Shown piece after piece: positions 23,601 to 35,600 of a DNA stretch of 64,000 nt. The stretch is from Opisthorchis felineus (lineage: Eukaryota; Platyhelminthes; Trematoda; Opisthorchiida; Opisthorchiidae): positions 492,149-556,148 of the forward strand of contig SJOL01008902.1 of assembly GCA_004794785.1 (NCBI GenBank). Direction: 5' to 3'. The notes beneath the pieces are model-generated. The model was given only the letters and a program-made list of their open reading frames with translations. It did not search any database and had not been told where the DNA came from. A program made the translations under genes and the position numbers. Positions within the stretch are counted from its first letter, which is position 1, and every line of letters begins with the position of its first letter.

Positions 23601-26600
23601 CCACTTATCTGAATCCTGCAACTGCAGGGGAACGATGGACGGTGAACCTGGGACCTTCTATGGCTTTACAGGTTTATGTCTGCATATTTTATCTCAAGCG
23701 CCACTGAGCTCCGCATTGTTTAATGATAGGGATGAAGTTCTCAGTCATCGATTGTCTGATCTAGTTGCCTCCATCAGGGAAAAGGGGAATGACCCAGGCA
23801 GCTGGGGAGAATCGGTAATAGTGCCCAAAGAAGAGGCCCGTAGTGAGTGTGATAATCAGTTGGAAATCAGCCTGACCCCATTCGTAACGAGATTTTTGAC
23901 GTCACTTGTCCTTCGTCACTTTTATGGTGGCCCTGAAGTATCGACTCAAAAGCAGCAAGCGAGATTCCGCTCTAGTAGGTGTTACGTTGACCTATTTTCA
24001 CACCCCGTCAGGTGCTGGGACAATGCCATACGTACAAACGACCCACGGTTTTAGTGTCCTTCTTAACACGCTTTCCCAGCAAGAAATCCTCCATAAGTTT
24101 GTTAACATAATAAGTTGGTATTCACAGACTTCCGGGCGTGTGAAAGTATACGGGGACATCTCCAAAAGCTTCCATACACAGAATGGTGTCCACCACGGTT
24201 GCCCATTCTCCCCATTCCTGTTTACTTTCGTGGTCGACAAGATAATAAGACGAACGCTGGAAGTTCTTCAAAAACCCGGTATTTAGTCAGCTGCCGAAGA
24301 AAACCTTGTAGATCTGGAATATTCACATAACATCGTTCTCGTCTTCGAAGTTAAGGCGCGCGTGTTTTTGGATGAATCAACCAAAGTCTTCTCGTCTTTT
24401 GGCATGCGTTCTGTACCCATAAAGTGTAAGGTCATGCACCTCAACACGCCACTTACAGTCCAAGCAGAGGCAGTCGAAGTTGTGGAGCGTCTTACATATC
24501 TTTAAATTAGTATTACTTCCGACTGTAATGTGACAGGTGAGGTCAATGCAAAAATCTGTACGGCTCGGGTTGCGTCTGCTAATTTGAGATACCTATGGCG
24601 TAAGGCTGCACATCCCTGAATATCAAGAGACGTGTACGCATGTGAAACGTGGCCTCTTCGAGCTGCGGAACTGAGACGCCTTTAGGTCCTCCACAGCCGT
24701 TGCCTCAGGACCATGGCTCGTATGGGTTGGTGCCGGAGAATCCGCAACGAGACAGCTAGAAAGCGAGCGTTACGTTGTTCAAAATGTACTTCAATCCAAT
24801 GGGCAAGCAAGACCACGAACTATGAGACTGGTGTATGTCGTTGTGACGGATTGACAAGCACGACTCAAATGAAGCACAACATGAACCAATAGTACGTATC
24901 GGGTAAGGTCAAGCACAAACATGATTTGCTTGCCACATGGGATCAACTAAGACAAACACAAAAACAAATGTCACGTGTCAATCTACGTGACCATTGCATA
25001 ATTGAACATCCTCCGGGACGCACCATCCAATTCAGGGGGTCGCAAACCGTCACTCTTAATGTTTATACTCACCGGGTCATCGGCGAAATACTAACCACTC
25101 GTTCAGCTGTAACACCCTTCCGGTGCCTAACTGCCATGCCACCCGAAAGAAGCACGAGGGCTGGGATACTTCCAGGTTGCCCAAACCTAAATAGGGGAAG
25201 TCGAGAGGCAGAGATCGGATTCGAACCACGGATCTTCCGGTCAGTAAATTCGCGCTCTGACCACTTGAGCCATCTCGCCCCAGTACTAACCACTAAAGCC
25301 GCCTGAACCCGGATTATATGAGACTGATAGACTAATGAGCTTTTATGGATGCCCTTGTGTAGCCGGTGTGGTGGATGCGTGGCCGCAGTCGCATTCAAAC
25401 CGTTAGTTCGGGTCATATGTAGGGTGGGAAAACGCAGGAGTTACCGCATAGGGACATGGTAAGTCCCTCATTTAAGCCCGCCATCCATCTGCGTTCGACC
25501 TACGGACCAGAAAAATATCTGCATACTTCATCCTCACGCAATTCAGTGCATATTATTGTTGACTGGATCCTCGCATAGATCCCTGTTTCTTGTACACAGC
25601 TGCCTCTTCCTAACAAGTCCAACCGTCACAGAGGTTCGAGGCTGTTCAGCTGCGACTGATAGTTTTCCACGATAAGATCAAAGAGCATGACTGATAGACT
25701 CATTAGACGTACAAGTACGTTCCAGAGAACAACAGGATATCGCTGTTTGGGCTAAGGGTGATCCTTTATCGGACTTAATTATAGAATCCCCGTTTTTGAG
25801 TTAATTTTCTTTTTGCATCTTTACTCCCGAAGCAACATGTGTACACCTCATCAGGTTCACGATCATGGACTAATTTGAGGACACCATTGTGAGTCTTCAA
25901 AATGACAGTTCAAGGTCTTACTAGCTCGGTCACCAAGGCTTCCAGTGACGAATACAGGACGCAGACGACCGTAACGGTGGAAATTAATATCGAGCCTCCG
26001 AAGCCAGTTGTTGAGATTATGGAGAAGGTTGACTGTGAAAGGATGCGGGAGCAATCAGCGCACTTGGTCATTATGCCTCGCATCATCGTCTGGGCTTGGT
26101 GGTGCAAACAGGAGGAATTTTTGCCCCTGCCCCAGTTTTGTTCCGGAGAGTCAGCTACTTTCCAGTCGTTAACCGTAACGACTCTGGCTCTGGCTCCCAG
26201 CATTCGCAACAATCTGGACGTTTCAGCGGCCTGTATGACGTGGATCCCCACCTTCCGGCCCAATGTTAACGTTGGTTTGATATGCGGGAACTGTGCACCA
26301 GTTTGCGTTGCCTTCTTAGTTATTCTGCCACATGAGGTAGCAAGGTTTTGATTGCGGACGAGGAAAAATCTGACATAATATTATGGGTGATTTCGCTGCT
26401 TTGCCGAGGACTTGATGTCCACGTAATGTTGAGTAACTCACCTCAGTGGATTAGGGTGGTAGCTTCCCAACTTACTACTTTTGAGATTAGACTCTGCGTA
26501 AGAACAGAATTTTAGCCGATGCTGATGGTGTCCGGATGATTATCCTACTTACCATAATCATCCATTTCTCTTCCTTCTTTCCAGAGATAAACGACCGATG

Positions 26601-29600
26601 CACTGGCAAGCCAATAATACGTGGAAGACCCGAGCTGTCGTTCAACTACTATGCTAGTAAGTTATCGCGACCAGTGTTGTCTTTCAAACTTTGCCGTCAC
26701 TCTCAGTCTAATCTAATCTTCCATCGCACGGTGCTCTGAAGAACTTCACTTCATTCTCTGGCTGGTTCAGTTCACTTGGTTTCCATGCCTCACCTAGGTT
26801 ACCATTGCATTCTGTCTATAGTCAAAGTTTGTAAAGTTTGGCGACCCAATTAGGTGAGTCTAAATCGAATTTGACTTGGTAAAAGTCAGATAGATTCAGA
26901 CACGGCTGATTTCACACCAGTGACCAGCCTTATGATTATACCAAACTGGGCCGACTTCGGATCCCTGGAGTTACTGGATACTGGATCTTAGTCTGGACGG
27001 GTTTGGTGCAGCACTGTTTTTTTAACAGCTCAACATGGATGCGGGTGTATTGCTATTTGTGGCATTTCAAGGTTACTCGTGTTACTCATGTAATTGTTCA
27101 CATGAACCGGCAGATTAGAATGTTAGCCTATGAATAAGTATTAGCCTACGCACATCAATTTCTTTGCAAAGATTGAGAATCGCATCACAAGAGCAAAGGC
27201 CATTGTTTTCCCTCCCGACCTCGTTTTCACTCGAAGGAAATATGACCAACTTCCGTCGACGATTGAGTGTTTCATTTTGACTCGCCACGTCAGGAAGTCA
27301 ATGATGATATCGATTCATGTTGGTCTCCCCTGAACAGGGACTTTCCGCTGGCTCCGATCAAAGTGGTCCATTGGGAGGGAGGGTCAGTGACATCGCTACA
27401 CTTGTGTGACGAATTGTGCTACGTCTATTTCTGGAAGAAATCACTCAGTGTTTTGGTTTTGACGATTCCTCTCCGGTTCTCGGTCTACTCATTGTTCTGT
27501 CACAACGGCCGGGTGACCGGAGTGCTTCTTGAGGATCGAATGCTGACTTCGAAAATGCCTTTGGTTTCGAGCGAAAATACTGTGGACTGATTATTGGTCT
27601 CACTCTACTCGCTAGACCCCATTTATTCGAACTATCGCTTGGACGTTCGTCTTGAGGTGGTCGTCATCTACCACACATTGATTCCTTGCTATGTCAATGG
27701 TGGCTTATTGTTCGACTGCCATACTTCGTTAGTTCAGGTTTATAGGACAGCACGAGACTTAGCTTCCACTCACTAGTTATATGTGCTGATCGGCTGCCCA
27801 GTGGTTGTCCTCGTTTGGACTGAACCAGTCTGGATCGGTTGGCTGTATGTTTTCCACGTTTGGATTACCATAGTGTACCGTGAGGTACACTTGTCATAAT
27901 ATGCTATTCACGCAGACTAGATCTTCCTGATTGTAGGTCTGTTTCAGGAGTCACTGGCTAGTACCACGCCTAGGATTTGGCTACAACAAGCTTCAGTCCA
28001 GCACATTATTCCGACTTCTGGTGGTTGTAGATTCGTTCAGCTGTAACACCCTTTCGGTGCCTAGCTGCCATGCCACCCGAAAGAAGCACGAGGTCTGGGA
28101 TACTGCCCGGTTGCCCAAGCCTAGACAGGGGAAGTCGAGAGGCAGAGGTTGGGTTCGAACCACGGTCCTTCCGGTCAGTAAATTCGCTCTCTAACCACTG
28201 AGCCATCTCCATTGTAGATTGGATGTGAACGAACTGTTCTATCTTCCTCAGTGTCATCCTAGGATTCACAAAATAGTTACTTCAAATGAGTCTATTTATT
28301 CGTTCAGATTCGCCAAATGCAGCCATCGTCTCAATCACCATCGTCAGAGATAAGAACATCAGTGTTGACACTGATGCTTCACTGCCAACCATCGAAGCCC
28401 TTATCAACAGTAAGTACTTCCCTTAAGCAAAAGACGTTCAAGCAAGCGATACGCTTAAGAAGGAAGCACTACCTTCTTAAGGGACATGCTTACAACCAGT
28501 AACGAGACAAGAAATATTTTCTGGTTCATTTGCACCTATAGAACAGCAGACCACTAATTGCACAAATTTTTCGGTTTACACTTCCTCCTTTTTAAGCAAG
28601 ACGACAACATCTGTGTGTCGTCGTTGTTTTCGCCAACTTCCCGGATAGCATTCCCTCTTCCATTGAACACTATGAAGTGATGTTGACCAGGCGTCCGCTT
28701 GTCACTCCATCGAGCCTTGCCTGAGTATACCTGGAGGCCTACTCGAACAGATACGTTTGGGACTTTGCTGTCCCTTTTATGGAGGAACTATTTTGCGGAC
28801 GATCTGACCAATCATTTCAGAAGCTGTGTGTTCCAATGGAATGCATCCAGCTTAAAAGATTCGTCTAATTCTCGCACTGTTGATTATTGCTTGTTGGAAT
28901 CTCAGAGGTCGTGTATACATGCGAAAAGCAACCGATTTATCCCTAATGGGTTATTGTTGGATGACAGCTACATGGACTACTGTGTAATATGTGTTAAAAC
29001 GGTATGATCAATTAATGCTGTGTTAAACCGAACTCATAATTCTACCAGCGATGCATTCCAAATTCGCATGCACAGTTAAGGCACACCTTGGATCCAGCAG
29101 TCTATTTTTATTGTCCACTTCATCGACTGTTCACTACCACTTGCTGAATGCTAACAAAACCCATTAGAGTTCCCACAACCACTCACCACCTATTTTCTCA
29201 TATTGTGCGTTCATCATGACACAAAGTCAAATGATGAATTCTAGACCACTCCCCAACCAGTTACTCATTTGGCACAACTCTCTAATGTGAAAATCTGTTT
29301 GTCTACCTCCCGTAAGCTTTGAAGAACGAGCACAAGTTCAGATCCATGACTCCTAGATTATGGACATTACAAATGTAAGGGATAATTAGCAGAGTGATTC
29401 GCCGCTCAAAACATGCCTTTCGAAGACAAGCTGGAAAGAGATTCCGCGGAACAACTAGCAGTCTCCACAACTCCTAAAACGTATCAGCCGCTACGGGAAA
29501 ACTGTTAGCAGTAGTTGGTCTCTGTGTGCTTAATCCTCCCTATTGTGACCTGTAGTGCTCCGTGAAACAACATACACACTCGTACCAGTAGAAGTGAATT

Positions 29601-32600
29601 CCAATTTTCACACTGCAATTTTATGGTTTGGTCTCTATGAGTAATTAGAGGCGATTCGAATTTAGCTGAGTGTAAGCTACACTTACCGGTGGATTGGCTG
29701 GAAAGGGCAAACTGTCAGCCACTCGGTATTCCCAACTGGGTTAAATACCTCAAAACTGAGTTCATTAGTATCCCTACTTCTTAGTCTACACTTACAAAAG
29801 ACTAAAATCTTTTTCCCAATTTAAACACTTTCCTCCCACCTATTGAACTGCTCCACTGGTTCATTTCACAGTTATCTCAGTAAAAACGGCGAGTGATGTC
29901 TCAGTGTTCCGACTTCGGCCCCACCATATAATGGACTCGAGACAGCTCAATGGTTAAGGCATGGATTTACTGACTGGAAGGTCCCTGGTCCGAACCCAAC
30001 CTCAACGTCTCGACTGCTCCTCTCTCGGCTTGGGCAGCACGACAGTATCTCAGCCCTCTTGCTTCATCTGGGTTGCATGGTAGCTAGGCACCGAAAGGGT
30101 GTTACAGCTAGGCAATTGCTATTAAAAAATACTAATTATTCCACCGTATAACGAAGTATAGAGTTCCATTAAATATATTTCCACTAGTTGCATCCGTTTA
30201 TGTTGATGGTCAACATGTGTTCAAGAGGTACCAGTTCATTCCCTCATTCTGTCATGTCTTCGAGGTCATTATCTGAAAGCTGGGAGATCCTGTACCATCG
30301 GTCAAGCCGTTTTGTGACTAAAACAGAGACTTCGTAACTTCAACTTCATAAGGATTATTCGTGATAGACACTGGTTAAATAGTTTCTCATTCCTGTTCGA
30401 CTGTTATGCCAGCTCCATACCAAGTTACTAGCAAATCAGAACTGCATCAGGTTTCTCCCCTGTCTAGTGTCCCGTTAGTTCCCGTTGAAGGTTTCTTCAT
30501 GTCTTTTTTGCTGTATCTAGTGAATCATTACGGTCGGCGTCTGTATTGACGTCATTGATGGTGCCGATGGCCTCAAACCAGGCTGGAGAGCTATCTGGTG
30601 TTTTTTGCAACATAAGTGAGCACGCGGTTAATTGCGTGAACTCTAGCGGGCTTTAGCGAAATACACTCATCTGCAGACAACTTTGGTTTTGCGAGAGACT
30701 CACCTGGAACCCAGCTGAATCTCTCGTTTGTGATGTTTCCAGGCAACTGAATACGCTGCACCAGGCCGCCTCATGTTCCAGTTGCTACGATATTCGAGAT
30801 ATCGCGATGCATGTAATTTTGCGCAATGTACTACTCATAAGGTTGCTGAAAATTCTTCGACAGTCCACGACCGGTTTCGCCCTTCTTGGGGCTCATCAGG
30901 TAGGCGCAGTCCCCGAGTTTCGAACGAAAGTAACGGAACCGTGGAACACATGGCTGCGAATTCGAGTCAATTGGGAAGAGTTGTGACATTCCCGTTACCA
31001 CCGAGGAAAGTGATGATACAGCAGCAGATGTCGTAAAATTGCTTCGAAGAGAGAGGAATTAGTTCAGAAATCGCGGACTAGGGATGTTTGTATGAACGCA
31101 TGCGGTTTGAAGCAACAGAATTTCAGGCACATCCGTCGACCCGTTCAAAGGAACCGGGCACGGAAATAGAGCAGTAAACTCAGCATACAAAAATGACACT
31201 GGATACGTGTTTCACACTATTGTAGCCATTGATTCGACGTTTTGGTCATAGGCAACAGAGCAGTAGATAGCATGACAAGAAAGAACATAGTAACCTGTGT
31301 CACTGCGCTCGATTAAGGCATGTGACGGGACGACGCTGTCTACAATCACAGTACTTCGTCTTTATAAAGAACCCTCATTGTTGAAACACCTTGGAAAAGA
31401 CGTGGGTTTTGGGGGATTCTTACTTTTTTCGCATTTTGAATGCACTCTTCCCTCTTCACGACAGACGTCCATCAGAAGGACAAATTGAAGGAACGAATTT
31501 TACGATTAGGTTTTTATGTGACGTGAATCTTTTCCTCTAACAAAACCCGCCGGCAGCTTAGGATGAAGTATTAACTCTATGGGGTAACACTCAGGCGGAG
31601 ACAGAACAACAACTGCTCGACAGACCAGCAGTTTTAGCTGTTAACTCGGAAGTAATTCCAAACGAAGTCATATCTGCTCCGCCTATGCTGTGACAGTAGG
31701 TTGATTTTACTGGTTGCTTCACCAAGGAGCTGTTTGTTCTTACACGAAAAGTTCACGGTTTTGCTTTTTTGGTGGAGCAGGACGGGACATTCGAAAGTAG
31801 TGGTTTTGCCAAATACTCTACCCCAATGGGTTGCTCGGTGAGGCGGTCATCTGGCTATATGACGATCGTACATCTTGGCAACGTAGTCTACCCATCAGCG
31901 TAAATAGACCACAACCACAGTATAGTTTATCAGGTCCACCAGTGTCCTCCTTACAGGGGGGTGGGCTGAATTCGTAACTAAACTGAGGATCGAACTCTGT
32001 TCGTACCAAATCAGTTTTACTGGTGCGAATAGGTACGTTCTTCTAGTGGTTGATGGGATGGCCGTCGATCTGTTCGCCGAGCTTGGCAATCGGCTTGCAA
32101 AAGTTTCATCCCCAGCAATCCAATTGCCAACAGACCAACGGCCATCTGATCAACCACCGGTAAATACACCCGACACATTGACAGTTATGTTCTTTACTGA
32201 ACAGGACAGCATATAGACGTAATAAGCTGCTCATATACAGCACATTTAATTACCCTCCTGCAATAAGGAAAGCCGCTTACCGGATGGGGATTTTAAAGGA
32301 CTGTGCTGACTACTAGCCGTTCCGTGAACTTTTTCCGCATATCTAATGCGGCTTTTTCTGGGCGGGAAAACTGCCTGCAGAGGCGGTCCTTCACGTTTGT
32401 AGTGTCCTCTATCTACAGGTCGTGTGGATTAAGCCTACACTCATTCTTCGGGGATTATAGGAAACAGTGTAGCAGATACCCACACTTGAGAGCTGCTGCA
32501 CTTGAAGAATAAGTTGGATCTAGAGTCTATCGTTTTTTTTTTGGGGGGGGGGTTAGCTTTTGTGTTCTTGTTTGCTTTGTTTGGAGATGTTTTTGACACT

Positions 32601-35600
32601 TAGTCGATGGTAGTGAGCAGGTGCTGCATTAGACAAGAATGGGAGACTACCTGGCTGCAAATTTCATCGTTACCCTATATACACACCAAAGAAGTCTCGC
32701 TGGTAGGATAATTGTACATCTGAATTCCGTCTAACGCAGCATTGGTGACGCTGGACCTCACGTTGTACAACAGTCCTCAAACATCAGCTGTCATATGCAT
32801 ACCCGGCTTACTGGAAGGCTTCTAATGAGTATACTCAATTGTATTTTTTCGCTTGAACGCTGGGTTCAGTCTACAGCTGGCTGGAAGTGTCAACAAAGAC
32901 AAAACTTAAAGTACATGAACACAAATATAACCGAACTAATTGCTGATTGTTGGTTGTCATGTTAGACGGACTCGCGTACATCGTGGCGAACAGTCAAACT
33001 CCAAGCCGCGGGGACGGAACGGCCAATGAACAGGGTTTAAATATTTTTCGCTGATTATCTCGCATTCAAACCTGGTCTGAAATGAAAGGAGGTGTATGGC
33101 TTGACACTCGGTTGTGCAGCTGATTTTGATTTTACCACACTGTCATTCTGTCCATTTCATCTCCATCCTTTATCATTTGGCTATTGGTTGGATCCATTAT
33201 GCATCGTTTGAACGAGTCTGCCTTGTCTAATTACCCACAATTTCTACCGTTCAACGTTGCCACGGTGATCGCTTGGTTGTTTGTGGGCTGTCGTGGAGAA
33301 AAGCTAACCGTCGATTGGTGGTGCTGCGGGTTTAGAAATGGTAGAGGAGAATCAGTTGGAATGTTTTAAACAGCGCAGAAGTAGGGAAAGTGCTGAAATA
33401 TCAATTACCTACCGTCAGCATTCTATGGAATCGAAAACCGGTTTAGGCATCGTCCTCATTGCCAGTTGGAAGCCATAAGGGGGGGGGCGCCTAGCTCTCA
33501 CCCTATTTTCATCATACTTTATTAATTTTACTCATACTAATTTTTCTGAGGACTTTGGTTTCGAATGACAAGATCGGGAATCCTGGCCTTTGATATACGC
33601 TTCTTACTACCAGGTCTCCTTGGTAGCCACATGCATTTGATCTATATTTATAATGAGACAGTTTTTTTAAGTCGGCTATGGAACGAAACCATTTGGAGGT
33701 CGAGCGTGACTTGTGTTTTGCTGCCTCAGGTACTCAACTATGTAGGAGACTATCTTAAGTTTCCCATCAATCTGCATATCTTTCAAAATTTAAAAGTTTT
33801 CATGTCATCGTCAATGTCTGTTCTCCCTCCAGATTGATTTTGTAGAACTCTAAAATACCCTTATAACTATCTATTTTCTTATTTGCCACGAATGAGTAAT
33901 TTTTGTATTCTTGGGGCTATTTGCTTTTGGTGAGCAAAACCTAAAGGAATGCACAGCGCAAAACAGATTGAGAGTTACTGGGGCAAACTAAACAGATTTG
34001 TTATGTACACATTTACGGTTACTGCCATCTGTCAAGGCGACGTACCATTGTGACTTTTGCGGTTGACTTTCGGTCTAGGTTTTATGGTTCCGTTGTCTCT
34101 GGTTTGCCCGACCACTATAGGATATGCTCACAGGTCTGTTGTACTAATTGCTGTTGTGTTCTTCCTGTGCAGACGTCACCATGGTTACACTTGCAGTAGT
34201 GAATAACACGTGAATATGTTTCCAGGAAAAACAGACGCAATCTACCCTCACTCGTAAACAACCGGATCTAAGGGAACGCGTAAACCAATCAAATCAACCA
34301 GACGTGACCACGTTCGTCTACTTAGATGGGATAATTCGAGTGCGTCCATCGTTCGTTCGTGGAGTAGTGGTAACACCATAGGTTTGCATATCGTATGGGT
34401 ATGCAATGCTGATGAGCTGTAATAAGAGCGAATTTCTAGTCCACTGGTTCCCCGCATTTGTGTGGACAAGCCAGGAGTACGCGCGGACAGAAATAGAACT
34501 GTTCAAATGAGAGCCATATGAATGCAAATTCTGCAAATCTCTCGACCACTACACTCGACCACACTGATGTGTGTGATATTGCACAATACACCATTTGCAA
34601 CGCCGGTCGGTAGAGTGCCTTGTTTGCCATCCATTCTCATACTGTGACAGACTGGGCTACTCTTCGAGTTCACTATATACTGTTCTCATCGAAGAGGGTT
34701 TTTTGTCCTCTCCGGAGGGTGACCTTTTGGTTTGTAGCCAACCTAATAATTGATGAGGAGAGTTGTTAATTTTCAACAGGGATTCCTTCCCTTCAGTGAA
34801 GGTAATCTCTGCTAAAAGCTGAGAAGCACTGCACTGCTGTTTCATCCTTGTTGGGAGTCATAAGCAGTGCACACCTCACGAAACTCAGAGGGTTTCGAAC
34901 TCGCAACCTTCCGGCCAGCGGTTGAACACTTAACCTAAGAAGTGCTGCTTCAGTTTTATAGTTGCTTGTTAATGGTCTCTCATGTGTCCAAAATGGTGGG
35001 TTTCCACATGAAACCTATATACTATGGTAAGTGTTTCTGGCAAGATTTGGACTATTAACCACTTCACCTATTGTCTAAACTACTGCGGGGTTGCTTTTAT
35101 ACATGGATTATGATGAATGATATCTGAATGGGGTTGTTTTCTTACCATTATCTATGAGTAATCACACGACTAATGGGAAGAGCACGTTTGAGGGAGTCCT
35201 ACGCCTTCTGAACAGATTGGCATCTGCGACAAATATAAATATCTCGGATGGTTGGAGCTCATAAAAGCCATTCAGCTGTGTAGTCCATCGGGTGCATTGC
35301 GACCATAGGACTTGTGTGAAACATGGTGGTTTGAGTGTTGTCAGAAGTGACTGAAACACTGCCGTTTGGCTCAAATCGAAAATATCACAGCACTCCATCT
35401 CCGATCTAACTTTACGACCTCGAAGAGCTAAGCGATTTGGACACAAAAACAAACACATGTGCGCTTAGGAAAGGGAGTCGCTACAGGGAGGGTCCTCAAT
35501 GAGAGTGGTTGAACATCCTCACGTCTGCTACAAACAATTGTGTTTGGATGGTCCTATGACCTGGAGAATCTCAGTGTTGCGCCAAAAGTTGCATTTGTTC

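Larger units (their letters stand above)
19894..26584 (+). other. GDPD intron 4 (6691 nt)
   Basis: GTGAGT..TTTCCAG. It holds the long LINE relic at 22310-24850 and an intact-looking SINE at 25100-25283. A frame of 149 codons (25902-26351, plus, with an open antisense frame) and one of 163 codons (20373-20864) match nothing I know. The rest is anonymous. Confidence 0.85.

Noticed and set aside
25838..25875. CCTGATGAGGTGTACAC on the minus strand as another hammerhead
   Set aside because: No GAAA follows stem II; only the first half of the core is present.
25902..26351. 149-codon plus-strand frame with an overlapping 117-codon antisense frame
   Set aside because: No recognisable domain, no splice context, and both strands are open. 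Most likely decayed repeat or chance.
28308..28409. Use of this block as an in-frame cassette exon of GDPD
   Set aside because: GDPD intron 5 is phase 2, and in that register the block reads [14 protein letters not shown] and then a stop.
33719..33834. Segment between CTGCCTCAG and CTCCAG as a GDPD exon
   Set aside because: It begins with a good acceptor but shows no similarity to the missing GDPD region, which is already supplied by exons 4 and 5.
34408..34440. CTGATGAGCT..AGCGAA on the plus strand, resembling a hammerhead core
   Set aside because: The GAAA core is GAAT and no stem I or stem III can be formed, so it is probably chance.
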